Position numbers and translations under genes: made by a program. The notes under the pieces were generated by a model that was not told the origin of the DNA, searched no databases, and worked only from the letters and a program-made list of their open reading frames with translations. Below are positions 7,170 through 14,205 of a stretch of 34,177 nucleotides of DNA, piece by piece. Where the stretch lies: assembly GCA_016868295.1 (NCBI GenBank), contig VGHJ01000030.1:1-34177 (forward strand). The letters are read 5' to 3'. Numbering within the stretch: the stretch's first letter is position 1; every line of letters starts with the position of its first letter. Origin of the DNA: Betaproteobacteria bacterium (GTDB lineage: Bacteria; Pseudomonadota; Gammaproteobacteria; Burkholderiales; Rhodocyclaceae).

Positions 7170-8306
7170 TCATGATCTCATCGCCGAATCCGGGTCGGTG
7201 ATGGCCGTGCGCCAGATCGGCACCAGCACCGCCGCCATGTAGGGAAAGACGGTGAAGAAGAACAGCGTCGCCACCTGCAGGCCGTCGATGGCCGGCACGA
7301 GCTCGAAGCGCGGATAGAGCACCGCCCAGCCCTTCAGCACCGGTTCGAAGAGCGGCGCGCCGAGACGGAATACCTGCAGGTAGGCGGCGACGAAGCCGGC
7401 GAGGAATGCGGTGAGCGAGACGAGGCCGCCTTCCCACAGCTTCATCTTGATGACGTCGCCGGTCTCCCAGCCGATGGCCTTGAGGATGCCGATCTCGCGC
7501 TTCTCCTCGGCGGAGAGGCCGGAGGCCTTTTCCCAGGCGAGGATGGCGAAGGCAAAGATCGCCGCCGAGAGCAGGGCCAGCACGATGCCCTCGCGCCAGT
7601 CGAAGACCGAGGCATAGGTGCGCAGCACCTCCTCGCGCAGGATCGGCCGCGAATCCGGCAGGGCGGCGGCGAGCTTGGCGGCGACGGTGCGCACCTCGAG
7701 CGGATTGGCCACCGACAGCGCGATGTCGGTGTGGTGGCCCGCCGGGTAGTCGAAGAAGGCGCGGAAGTCCGCCTCACCCATCAGCACCAGGTCGGCGGAG
7801 ACCAGCTCGGACGCATGCGGCAGGACGCCGGCGACGGTGAAGGCGAACAGCTTGCCCGAATAGGCGCGGAAGGAAATCGTGTTGCCGGGTGCGAGGCCGC
7901 GCGAGCGCGCCACCGCCGGTCCGACGGTCAGCGTGCCGGGACGCACCGCCTCGGCGGCCGGCGCCATGAAGGTGTAGTTGGCCTTCACCACCGGGTCGTA
8001 GTAGTAGCCCCACAGGCGGCCCTCGATCGTCTGCACGCCGCGAATGCGGCCGATCCTCTCGAGATAGCCGGGCGGGATGAGGTCGTGGCGGCCGGCGACC
8101 ATGCGCTGCAGGATGATTTCCGGCGAGCGCTCGAGCACCCGCGCCGCCTCCTGGCGCAGGGCGTGGGTGTACAGCGACACCGAGGCCAGCACGAACACCA
8201 GCAGCGTGTAGACCAGCAGCAGGCCGAGGTTCTTCGTCTTGCGCCGGGCGAGCGATGCCAGCGTAAAGTCAATCAGATGCCGCTGTTTTTCGATCGAGGC
8301 GTTCAT
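7170..8306 (-). CDS. FtsX/MacB-type ABC permease
   Basis: A 378-residue permease. One N-terminal transmembrane helix (about 28-48, LGLLLVYTLLVFVLASVSLY) is followed by a large extracytoplasmic domain of about 190 residues. Three more helices fill the C-terminal third, with the FtsX-like stretch EKREIGILKAIGWETGDVIKM. This is the fold of MacB/LolC-type transporters that move substrates within the periplasm rather than across the membrane. It pairs with the following LolD-type ATPase. Its start overlaps the 111-aa protein gene by 38 bp. The substrate is unknown. The SCO neighbour suggests an envelope copper or cofactor maturation task. Confidence 0.9.
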   Translation of the reverse strand: MNASIEKQRHLIDFTLASLARRKTKNLGLLLVYTLLVFVLASVSLYTHALRQEAARVLERSPEIILQRMVAGRHDLIPPGYLERIGRIRGVQTIEGRLWGYYYDPVVKANYTFMAPAAEAVRPGTLTVGPAVARSRGLAPGNTISFRAYSGKLFAFTVAGVLPHASELVSADLVLMGEADFRAFFDYPAGHHTDIALSVANPLEVRTVAAKLAAALPDSRPILREEVLRTYASVFDWREGIVLALLSAAIFAFAILAWEKASGLSAEEKREIGILKAIGWETGDVIKMKLWEGGLVSLTAFLAGFVAAYLQVFRLGAPLFEPVLKGWAVLYPRFELVPAIDGLQVATLFFFTVFPYMAAVLVPIWRTAITDPDSAMRS

Positions 8307-8604
8307 GGTGTGCGATCAGGGCCGCCGGCGGCGGCAGCAGCGAGCCGGTGGGGAAATGCTCCAGCGCCACCGGATGGTCCTGGAAGGCGGAATGCAGGTC
8401 GGCCTGCGAAGGATGGCGCGTGTAGCGGGCCTCGGTGAACAGCGCGAGGTCGGTCAGGCCCAGGCGCGCCGCCAGCGCGCCGCGTTCGGCGAGTTGCGGG
8501 GCGTCGCGGCTGCGCAGCCAGGCGGCGTCGAGGAAGGTGGCGGCGAATCCGGCCGCGGCGAGGCCGAGCGCGACGAAGGCGAGGCTGGAGGGACGCAATT
8601 TCAT
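8269..8604 (-). CDS. Small membrane-anchored protein
   Basis: A 111-residue protein with a single N-terminal hydrophobic segment (about 8-28, LAFVALGLAAAGFAATFLDA) that is a signal anchor or uncleaved signal. The rest is soluble and probably periplasmic, with DLALFTEARYTRHPSQADLHSAF and several His residues (including HPSQ, HSAF, HPVALEHF and HH near the C-terminus). No family recognised. It starts in an ATGA overlap with the SCO gene stop and overlaps the permease gene by 38 bp, so it belongs to the same tightly coupled operon. Metal binding by the histidines is possible but untested. Confidence 0.7.
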   Translation of the reverse strand: MKLRPSSLAFVALGLAAAGFAATFLDAAWLRSRDAPQLAERGALAARLGLTDLALFTEARYTRHPSQADLHSAFQDHPVALEHFPTGSLLPPPAALIAHHERLDRKTAASD

Positions 8605-9167
8605 CGAAGCAGCCCGCGCACCGTTTCCAGGTATTTCTCCGCCGGTGCGTTCAGTTCTAGGGCGACGGCCAGCTTGCCGTCGGGCGCCATGACGTAGGTG
8701 CGCGTCGTGTGGTCCACCGCGTAGCTGCCGTCGGGCCGCGCCGGCTGGCGGAGGTAGCCGGCGCCGAAGGATTTCGCGACGGCGGCGATCTCCTCCGGCG
8801 TGCCGGTGACGCCGACCATCTCCGGATGGAAATAGGCGGCGTATTCCTTCAGGCGCTCAGGCGTGTCGCGCTCGGGATCGACCGAGACCATGATCAGGCG
8901 CACCTTCGCCCGCTCCTCGGTCGTCAGCGTGTTGAGCGTCTGGGCGCCGGCGGCGAGCGAGGCGGGGCAGACGTCCGGACAGTGCGTGTAGCCGAAATAG
9001 ATGAGCAGTACCTTGCCGCGCAGGGTTTTCGTGTCGAGCGGGCCGCCGGCCGAGCGCAGGACGAAGTCGCCGCCCTTCGGCGCGGGTGGCTCGACGCGCT
9101 GCTCCGAGCAGCCGGCGAGGGCTGTCGCAATAAGGAGGAAGGCCAGGAGGTGTCGGAGCGGAGGCAT
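8601..9167 (-). CDS. SCO1/SenC/PrrC copper chaperone lipoprotein
   Basis: A 188-residue protein from the chosen ATG (MPPLRHLLAF), which gives a compact lipoprotein signal with lipobox ALAGC (Cys20). A longer frame to 9224 would bury the signal. The thioredoxin-like SCO domain has the copper ligands CPDVC (C63, C67) and H153 in VDHTTRTYVM. SCO proteins metallate the CuA centre of cytochrome oxidase or act as thiol reductases in the periplasm. In some proteobacteria the senC/prrC gene sits beside regA/prrA; here a PrrA-family gene lies about 4 kb away. It is the first sizeable gene of the SCO/ABC operon. Confidence 0.93.
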   Translation of the reverse strand: MPPLRHLLAFLLIATALAGCSEQRVEPPAPKGGDFVLRSAGGPLDTKTLRGKVLLIYFGYTHCPDVCPASLAAGAQTLNTLTTEERAKVRLIMVSVDPERDTPERLKEYAAYFHPEMVGVTGTPEEIAAVAKSFGAGYLRQPARPDGSYAVDHTTRTYVMAPDGKLAVALELNAPAEKYLETVRGLLR

Positions 9168-9211
9168 GGTCGGATGCGTACTGAGCCGCATCCAGAGAAT
9201 TGCAGAAGGCG

Positions 9212-9231
9212 GGCGCGCCGGCAAGCGCGCC
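9212..9231. other. GC-rich stem-loop before SCO gene
   Basis: GGCGCGC-CGGCAA-GCGCGCC forms a 7-bp perfect stem in the 86-bp gap between the 62-aa gene and the SCO gene. No T-run follows on either strand, so it is more likely an RNA processing or attenuation element than a strong terminator. Confidence 0.35.
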
Positions 9232-9253
9232 GGATCAAGAAAGCGAAAGGTTC

Positions 9254-9442
9254 CTAGAAACGGTTGGCCGCGCGCATCAGCGCGCCGCGCAGGGCGATGG
9301 TCAGGCTGGAGCCCATGCCGATGCGCTGGGCGACGGCAGGCAGCAGGATCAGCGAGGCGAGGGCGAATCCGGCGCCGAGCAGCAGGGCGGCCATTTCAGG
9401 CTGGTCGTTGCTCGCTTGTTCTGCGCTTTGCGGCTGGCTCAT
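9254..9442 (-). CDS. 62-aa single-helix membrane peptide
   Basis: A 62-residue peptide from the ATG at 9442 (MSQPQSAEQASNDQ), supported by AGGGAG about 8 nt upstream. A frame to 9514 would run into the promoter and box region. A polar, acidic N-terminus is followed by hydrophobic segments (MAALLLGAGFALASLILLPAV, then GSSLTIALRGALM), giving one or two short helices. It is the first gene after the PrrA-like box and candidate -10, upstream of the SCO gene. No family recognised. It could be a small subunit or assembly factor of the SCO/ABC module. Confidence 0.6.
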   Translation of the reverse strand: MSQPQSAEQASNDQPEMAALLLGAGFALASLILLPAVAQRIGMGSSLTIALRGALMRAANRF

Positions 9443-9477
9443 GGCGGTGCTCCCTGAATCGACTTTGTATGGGAGAA

Positions 9478-9483
9478 ATGCTA
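9478..9483 (-). promoter_or_regulatory. Candidate -10 of SCO/ABC operon
   Basis: On the minus strand TAGCAT lies 23 nt downstream of the PrrA-like box at 9507-9522. That is the same spacing as between box 2 and TAGAAT upstream of the response-regulator unit. The -35 position (9501-9506) has no consensus hexamer, consistent with activation by a bound regulator. Confidence 0.35.
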
Positions 9484-9506
9484 CCCCGAGCGACTGCGGC
9501 AGGGGG

Positions 9507-9523
9507 TGCGACATATCGTCGCA
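9507..9523. promoter_or_regulatory. PrrA/RegA-type box
   Basis: TGCGACATATCGTCGCA is a near-perfect dyad (TGCGAC-N5-GTCGCA) fitting YGCGRC-N5-GNCGC, with the A/T-rich centre also seen in box 1 at 4587-4602. A further half-site TGCGGCA lies at 9495-9501. It sits between the kinase gene end and the 62-aa gene, as expected for control of the SCO/ABC operon. Confidence 0.55.
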
Positions 9524-9530
9524 TTGGCCC

Positions 9531-10454
9531 CTATCCGGCCTGCGGTTTGTCGAACCAGGACGGGTCGATGAGGTCGAGTTGCTCGCCGCTGAGCACCTTC
9601 TGCAGCGCGTAGACGCTCTGCGGCCGCTGCGCCGCCGGCAGGGTCAGGCACCAGTCGATCAATTCCAACAGCTGCAGCGAATAGCGCTTGCTCCAGCGCT
9701 GCACGGCCGGCACGAGTGCGTCGTGCGCACGGCGCTGGTCGGCCGGCGGCGGCGCCTCGCCCGACAGGCTGTCGTAGAGTGAGGCGCCGACGGAGTAGAT
9801 GTCGGTCCATGGTCCGAGCGGCTCGTTTGATCCCTGCTGTTCGGGTGCGGCGAAGCCGGGCGTGAGCACGGCGTTGATCCCCGCACCCGGATCCAGCCCC
9901 TGGCGTGCGGCGCCGAAATCGAGCAGGACGGGGTGGCCGTCCGTGCGCAGATAGATGTTGGCCGGCTTGATGTCGAGATGCAGCAGCTTGCGCGCGTGCA
10001 CTTCTCGCAGGCCGGCGAGCAGGCGCACGAAGACGTTGCGCAGGAAGTCCTCCGGCACCGTGTCGCTGCGCTCCAGCAGCCGGCGGGCGTGCTCCTTCAG
10101 CGTCTCGCCCTCCTCGTAGCGCATCACCAGATAGGCCGTGCCGTTGCCGCGGAAGAAGTTGCTCACGCGCACGACGTTGGGGTGGTCGATGCCGGCGAGG
10201 ATGCGGCCCTCGTCGAAGAAGCATTTCAGGCCGGTGTTGAAGGCCGCCTGGTGATCCGGCTCCGGCTCGATCGTCACCCCGTCCGGCGCGCGCCTCGCCA
10301 TGCCGGCGGGCAGATATTCCTTGATCGCGACCGGCTGGTCCGCCGCATCGCGCGCCAAATAGACCATGGAGAATCCGCCTTGGGAGAGCGGCCGCTCGAT
10401 GCGGTAGGTCTCGAGGCGGAATCCGGCGGGCAGGGCGGCGTTGTCGGTGCTCAT
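9531..10454 (-). CDS. Hanks-type Ser/Thr protein kinase
   Basis: A 307-residue kinase from ATG 10454. A GTG 27 nt earlier lies inside a terminator loop and is not used here. Visible motifs are the Gly-rich loop LSQGGFSMVYLA, VAIKEYLP with Lys45, helix-C Glu82 in DEGRIL, catalytic loop HLDIKPANIYL (D161, N166; HLD instead of HRD), DFG (179-181) and APEQ (203-206). No transmembrane helix or sensor domain follows, so it is a soluble kinase. It is separated from ppiC by a hairpin-T terminator and is probably transcribed alone. Substrates cannot be deduced. Confidence 0.9.
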   Translation of the reverse strand: MSTDNAALPAGFRLETYRIERPLSQGGFSMVYLARDAADQPVAIKEYLPAGMARRAPDGVTIEPEPDHQAAFNTGLKCFFDEGRILAGIDHPNVVRVSNFFRGNGTAYLVMRYEEGETLKEHARRLLERSDTVPEDFLRNVFVRLLAGLREVHARKLLHLDIKPANIYLRTDGHPVLLDFGAARQGLDPGAGINAVLTPGFAAPEQQGSNEPLGPWTDIYSVGASLYDSLSGEAPPPADQRRAHDALVPAVQRWSKRYSLQLLELIDWCLTLPAAQRPQSVYALQKVLSGEQLDLIDPSWFDKPQAG

Positions 10455-10467
10455 CGTACGCTGAAGG

Positions 10468-10494
10468 AAAAATCGGCGCACGCGGCGCCGATTT
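10468..10494 (-). terminator. Intrinsic terminator of ppiC operon
   Basis: On the minus strand AAATCGGCGC-CGCGT-GCGCCGATTT forms a perfect 10-bp stem with a 5-nt loop, and the run of T extends to five at 10472-10468. It lies between the ppiC stop and the kinase start. Confidence 0.8.
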
Positions 10495-10512
10495 CCTCGC
10501 GGCGCGGCTGGC

Positions 10513-11322
10513 TTACTCGACCTTGGTCTTGGAGCGCAACTCGGCGAGGTGGTTTTCCAGCATCTTCTGCTGCAGGCGCTGCTGGATCTGCGGCTTCACT
10601 TCGTCGAAGGGCGGGTGCTTCAGCGGGCGCACCTCCTCGAGCAGGATGACGTGCCAGCCGAACTCGGTCTTCACCGGCGTGGCCGATAACTTGCCCACCT
10701 CGAGCGACGCCAGCGCGTCGGCGAACGGCTTCACGTAGCCGGAGGAGGCGCCCCAGCCGAGGTCGCCGCCGCGGTCCTTGTTGCCGGGATCCTTCGACTG
10801 CTTGGCCAACTCCTCGAACTTCTCCCCCTTCTGCAGGCGGGCGATGACGTCCTTCGCCTCGTCCTCCTTTTCGACGAGGATGTGGCGCGCCTTGTATTCC
10901 TTGTCGCCCATCGCCTTGACGATGGCGTCGTATTCCTTCTGCACGTCGGCGTCGCTGACCGGATGCGTATTGATGAAGTCCTGCAGATAGGCGTTGACCA
11001 GGATGCCCTGGCGCGAGAGATCGAACTGGGCCAGCACCTCGACCTTCTTGTCGAAACCCTTCTTCCTCGCCGCCTGGGAGATCATCTCGCGCGTGATCAG
11101 GTCGTTGCGCACCGCTGCGCGCAGCTCCGGCGAATCCTGCTGGCCCTGGGCGATCTGCGCGTTGAGCAGGGCGTTGGCGCGGGCGACCGGGATGGCGACG
11201 CCGTTGACCGTGGCCACAGCAGCCGGCTTGGCTGCCGGTTTCGCCTCCTGGGCGAGCAGGGGCGCGGGCAGCAGGAAGCCGGCGAGGAGCAGGGCGGTCG
11301 AACGGAGGAGGGTGCGTTTCAT
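10513..11322 (-). CDS. Periplasmic PpiC-type prolyl isomerase
   Basis: A 269-residue protein with a Sec signal (MKRTLLRSTALLLAGFLLP, cleavage after LLAQ), an N-terminal SurA-like helical region (about 35-135) and one parvulin domain (about 140-235). The parvulin motifs are ARHILVEKEDEA, RGGDLGWG and TEFGWHVILLEE. It catalyses cis-trans isomerisation of prolyl bonds and assists folding of exported proteins. It follows bolA by 31 bp in the yciB-yciI-bolA-ppiC order and ends at a clear terminator. Confidence 0.93.
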   Translation of the reverse strand: MKRTLLRSTALLLAGFLLPAPLLAQEAKPAAKPAAVATVNGVAIPVARANALLNAQIAQGQQDSPELRAAVRNDLITREMISQAARKKGFDKKVEVLAQFDLSRQGILVNAYLQDFINTHPVSDADVQKEYDAIVKAMGDKEYKARHILVEKEDEAKDVIARLQKGEKFEELAKQSKDPGNKDRGGDLGWGASSGYVKPFADALASLEVGKLSATPVKTEFGWHVILLEEVRPLKHPPFDEVKPQIQQRLQQKMLENHLAELRSKTKVE

Positions 11323-11353
11323 GTGTTTTCCTTGTTTGGGGTTGATCGGTTTG

Positions 11354-11617
11354 CTATTCGTTTTCCTCGGGCGCCAGGGCCTTGATGCTCAGGGCATGAA
11401 TTTCCCCGCGCATCATGGGCCCTAGCGCCTCGTAAATCAAGCGGTGGCGCTGCATGGTGGCGCAGCCGGCAAAGCGCGGCGAGACGATGAGGAGGCGGAA
11501 GTGGCCGCCTTCCCTGGCGCCGGCATGGCCGGCGTGTTTCGCGCTGTCGTCGGCGATGTCGACGCGCAGCGGCTCGAGCGCGGCCAGCTTCGCGCGCATG
11601 GCTTCGATGGTGCTCAT
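11354..11617 (-). CDS. bolA: BolA-family protein
   Basis: An 87-residue BolA-like protein with the typical helix ([22 protein letters not shown]), the conserved His-containing loop [15 protein letters not shown] and the [10 protein letters not shown] stretch. BolA proteins pair with monothiol glutaredoxins in Fe-S handling. The ATG overlaps the yciI stop (ATGA), and ppiC follows after 31 bp. No Cys in the usual ligand loop is visible, so metal coordination would rely on His. Confidence 0.9.
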   Translation of the reverse strand: MSTIEAMRAKLAALEPLRVDIADDSAKHAGHAGAREGGHFRLLIVSPRFAGCATMQRHRLIYEALGPMMRGEIHALSIKALAPEENE

Positions 11618-11916
11618 GCCGGGAATACCTTCCTGAAGGGCCGCACCGTCACCCTGGCGAAGACGCCTTCGCTGGCGTATGGGTCGGCCGCCGCCCAGGC
11701 TTGCGCCGCCTCGAGCGATTCGAACTCGGCGACGATCAGGCTGCCCGCGAAGCCGGCCGGGCCGGGATCGGGCGAATCGATGGCCGGGCAGGGGCCGGCG
11801 AGGATGAGGCGGCCGGCGGCCTGCAGGGCCTTCAGGCGCTCGAGATGGGCCGGGCGCGCGGCGAGGCGCTTCGCCAGGCTTCCCGGCGCGTCGTCGCCGA
11901 CGATGGCATACAGCAT
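11614..11916 (-). CDS. yciI: YciI-family protein
   Basis: A 100-residue small alpha/beta protein ([14 protein letters not shown]...) with features of the YciI family: a [11 protein letters not shown] helix, [24 protein letters not shown] and a C-terminal [10 protein letters not shown]. Its biochemical role is not established in most bacteria; a ferredoxin-like fold with a His/Asp pair is known. The start overlaps the yciB stop by one base (TGATG) and the end overlaps bolA (ATGA), indicating one coupled transcript. Confidence 0.9.
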   Translation of the reverse strand: MLYAIVGDDAPGSLAKRLAARPAHLERLKALQAAGRLILAGPCPAIDSPDPGPAGFAGSLIVAEFESLEAAQAWAAADPYASEGVFARVTVRPFRKVFPA

Positions 11917-12449
11917 CACTTCTTTTCCTCCACGTACTTGGCGAGCATGAGGCTCTGCGCGACGACGAAGGCGAGCATCAGGCCCATGCCGCCGAAGAGC
12001 TTGAAGTTCACCCACGCGTCGGTGGAGAAGCTGTAGGCGACGAACAGGTTGGCCACGCCCATGAAGGCGAAAAAGCCGATCCAGCTGGCGTTGAGCTGCC
12101 CCCACACGCGCTCGGGCAGGCTGATCTGCTCCTCCATCAGCTTGCGGATCAGGTTCCTGCGGAAGATCAGCGTGGCGCCGGCCAGCACCGCGCCGAACAG
12201 CCAGTAGAGCACGGTCGGCTTCCACTTGATGAAGGTCTCGTCGCGCAGGAGCAGGGTGGCGCCGCCGAACAGCACGATGATGGCGAGGCTCACCCAGAGC
12301 ATGGTGTCGACCTTGCGCCCGCGCGCCATCAGCCAGCCGATCTGGGCGAAGGTGGCGGCGATGGCCACGCCGGTGGCGACGTAGATGTCGAAGGCCTTGA
12401 AGGCGGCGAAAAACAGGATGACCGGGAACAGGTCGAAGAGGAACTTCAT
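11916..12449 (-). CDS. yciB: Inner-membrane protein YciB (septation protein A family)
   Basis: A 177-residue protein with five hydrophobic helices and the characteristic N-terminus [27 protein letters not shown]. The C-terminal part contains [26 protein letters not shown]. YciB affects envelope synthesis and division in enterobacteria. It is the first gene of the yciB-yciI-bolA-ppiC operon. A TATAAT element lies only 8 nt before the ATG and no ribosome site is visible, so a leaderless or near-leaderless transcript is possible. Confidence 0.92.
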   Translation of the reverse strand: MKFLFDLFPVILFFAAFKAFDIYVATGVAIAATFAQIGWLMARGRKVDTMLWVSLAIIVLFGGATLLLRDETFIKWKPTVLYWLFGAVLAGATLIFRRNLIRKLMEEQISLPERVWGQLNASWIGFFAFMGVANLFVAYSFSTDAWVNFKLFGGMGLMLAFVVAQSLMLAKYVEEKK

Positions 12450-12457
12450 GTGCCGCG

Positions 12458-12463
12458 ATTATA
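12458..12463 (-). promoter_or_regulatory. Perfect -10 next to yciB start
   Basis: The minus strand reads TATAAT, six of six, eight nucleotides before the yciB ATG. No good -35 is seen at 16-18 bp spacing, partly because that region is the G-rich repeat. Transcription from it would begin within a few bases of the start codon. Confidence 0.45.
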
Positions 12464-12477
12464 CCTTGCAACCGGCT

Positions 12478-12514
12478 CCCCTCGCCCCTTGGGGAGAGGG
12501 GAGGGGGAGAGGGG
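12478..12514. repeat. Palindromic G-rich repeat, copy B
   Basis: CCCCTCgCCCC-TT-GGGGaGAGGGG (12478-12501, one mismatch) plus an AGGGGGAGAGGGG tail. It shares layout and orientation with the copies at 7134 and 14139. It sits between msrB and yciB. Confidence 0.6.
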
Positions 12515-12520
12515 AGCCCT

Positions 12521-12910
12521 TCATTTGTCCTTCTTCACCAGCTTGAGCGAGGCCGAGTTGATGCAAAAGCGCAGCCCCGTGGGCTGGGGCCCGTCGTCGA
12601 AGACGTGGCCGAGGTGGGCGCCGCATTGGCTGCACAGCGCCTCGGCGCGGCGCATGAAATGGCTGTTGTCCTCGGCGGTGGCGAGATTGGCCGGATCCGA
12701 CGGCTGCCAGAAGCTCGGCCAGCCGCTGCCCGAGTCGTACTTGTGCGCGGAGCTGAACAGCTCGGCGCCGCAGCAGACGCAGCGGTAGGTGCCCTGGTCG
12801 TGGCAGTCCCAGTATTCGCCGGTGAAGGCGCGCTCGGTGCCCTTCTCGCGCGCGATGCGGTACTGCTCGGGGTTGAGCTGTTCGCGCCATTCCTTTTCCG
12901 TTTTTTTCAT
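12521..12910 (-). CDS. msrB: Peptide-methionine (R)-S-oxide reductase MsrB
   Basis: A 129-residue MsrB, a complete single domain that reduces methionine-R-sulfoxide in oxidised proteins. It shows two zinc CxxC pairs (C44-x2-C47 in [11 protein letters not shown] and C93-x2-C96 in LCSQC), [10 protein letters not shown] and the catalytic Cys in RFCINSASL. The ATG overlaps the stop of the MFS gene (ATGA). No signal peptide, so it is cytosolic. Confidence 0.95.
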   Translation of the reverse strand: MKKTEKEWREQLNPEQYRIAREKGTERAFTGEYWDCHDQGTYRCVCCGAELFSSAHKYDSGSGWPSFWQPSDPANLATAEDNSHFMRRAEALCSQCGAHLGHVFDDGPQPTGLRFCINSASLKLVKKDK

Positions 12911-14127
12911 GTTCTCTCCTTGCGTTGGGCAAACCAGACCGCCAGCGGGCCGCAGGCGCAGGCGGCGCCGAGGCTGGCGAAGGCCAGGCCCCAGGCGAGC
13001 CGTCCCTCGCCGCCGGCCAGGTCGAACACCCAGCCGAAGGCGAGCGGGCCGAGGAAGCCCGCGCCGAACCCGAAAAACGAGTAGACCGCCAGCGTCGCGC
13101 CGCGTTTCGTCGGCGGCGTGGCGGCGACCAGTCCGGCGGTGAGCGCCGCCGAGTCGGCCATCACGGCGATGAAATGCAGCGCCACGAGCAGCAGCGCCAG
13201 CCACCAGGCGAGCGGACCGGCGAAGCCGGCCAGGCAGGCGAGCACGGCCGAGGCGCTCATCACGCCGAGGATGTAGCGGCGCCGGCCGATGCGCGCGGCG
13301 AATTCGTTGCCGAGTATGCTGGCGGGAATGCCGAGCAGGTTGATCGCGGCGGCGGCCGCCGCCGGCGCCCAGGCCGCCTCGGCGCCGGGCGACTGCGCGT
13401 AGGCGAAGGCGATGAAGGCCACCATCCAGGCGCGCAGGCCGAACAATTCCCAGGAGTGCGCTGCATAGCCGAGCACGTAGCCGAGCGTGGCGCGCTCGGC
13501 GAGCGCCGGCCGCAGAGCGAGCAGCGGCGGCGCCGGCTGCGGCAGGGGCGCGGGCGCCACCGGCGCCAGGCCGCGCAGCACCAGCGCCGCCGAGGCGAGC
13601 GGGCCGACGCTGCACAGGATGAAGGTCCACGCCCAGCCCAGTTGCGCATCGATCCAGCCGCCGAGCAGCAGCGAGGCGCTGGCGCCGATGCCGAAGCTCG
13701 AGGTGTAGAAGGCGATGAAGCGGCTTTGCAACGGCCCCTCGACGCGGTCGGTGAGCGCCTTCAGCCCCGGCATGTAGGTGCCGGCCAATCCCGCGCCGGC
13801 GATCGCCTGGAACAGGCAGGCGCTCCAGACGCCGTCGGCGAAGAGGCCGAAGCCGACCGTGCCGCCGGCCGAGAGCAGGGTGGAGAAGGCGTACACGCGG
13901 CGTGCGTCGACGCGGTCGGTCAGCCCGGTGAGCAGCGGCACGGCGCCCATGTAGCCGGCGAAGAAGATGCCGCCGATGAGGCCGGCCCCGGTGCCGCTCA
14001 TGCCCCAGGCCGCGCGCAACTGCGCCAGCAGCGCCGGGTAGGTGGAGAAGCCGGTCATGCCGAGCACTTCCGCCGCGCAGAGCAGGGCGACGATGCGCAG
14101 GCCGGAATCGTTGGCGGGAGCGGTCAT
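12907..14127 (-). CDS. MFS transporter
   Basis: A 406-residue carrier with about twelve hydrophobic helices in two halves. The loop after helix 2 ([22 protein letters not shown]) is the degenerate MFS motif A. The second half repeats the fold (about 215-400). Substrate is not deducible; the protein belongs to the broad drug/metabolite exporter group. It is coupled to msrB by an ATGA overlap, which may reflect shared expression rather than shared function. A G-rich palindromic repeat lies directly upstream of the start. Confidence 0.88.
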   Translation of the reverse strand: MTAPANDSGLRIVALLCAAEVLGMTGFSTYPALLAQLRAAWGMSGTGAGLIGGIFFAGYMGAVPLLTGLTDRVDARRVYAFSTLLSAGGTVGFGLFADGVWSACLFQAIAGAGLAGTYMPGLKALTDRVEGPLQSRFIAFYTSSFGIGASASLLLGGWIDAQLGWAWTFILCSVGPLASAALVLRGLAPVAPAPLPQPAPPLLALRPALAERATLGYVLGYAAHSWELFGLRAWMVAFIAFAYAQSPGAEAAWAPAAAAAAINLLGIPASILGNEFAARIGRRRYILGVMSASAVLACLAGFAGPLAWWLALLLVALHFIAVMADSAALTAGLVAATPPTKRGATLAVYSFFGFGAGFLGPLAFGWVFDLAGGEGRLAWGLAFASLGAACACGPLAVWFAQRKERT

Positions 14128-14138
14128 GAATGTCTACC

Positions 14139-14178
14139 CCCTCTCCCGCTGGCGGGAGAGGGCCGGGGAGAGGGTGGG
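14139..14178. repeat. Palindromic G-rich repeat, copy A
   Basis: CCCTCTCCCG-CTGG-CGGGAGAGGG, a perfect 10-bp stem at 14139-14162, followed by a CCGGGGAGAGGGTGGG tail. This is the clearest of three related copies. It separates the divergent MFS and LRV-protein genes. Confidence 0.7.
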
Positions 14179-14189
14179 TCTGCCGAAAG

Positions 14190-14195
14190 TATAAT
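14190..14195 (+). promoter_or_regulatory. Perfect -10 near LRV gene start
   Basis: TATAAT, six of six, lies ten nucleotides before the ATG at 14206. There is no Shine-Dalgarno sequence in the gap and no recognisable -35, so a very short or absent leader is predicted. Confidence 0.4.
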
Positions 14196-14205
14196 CCCTC
14201 GCACC

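Noticed and set aside
9168..9224. Longer start for the SCO gene
   Set aside because: It would put about 19 non-signal residues before a clear lipoprotein signal. The ATG at 9167 gives a normal lipobox position.
10455..10481. GTG start for the Ser/Thr kinase
   Set aside because: The GTG lies in the loop of the ppiC terminator hairpin and adds residues of no known function.
12925..14205. Upstream extension of the LRV-protein frame on the plus strand
   Set aside because: That part is antisense to the MFS gene and low in complexity. The real protein begins at the ATG at 14206, where the hydrophobic N-terminus starts.
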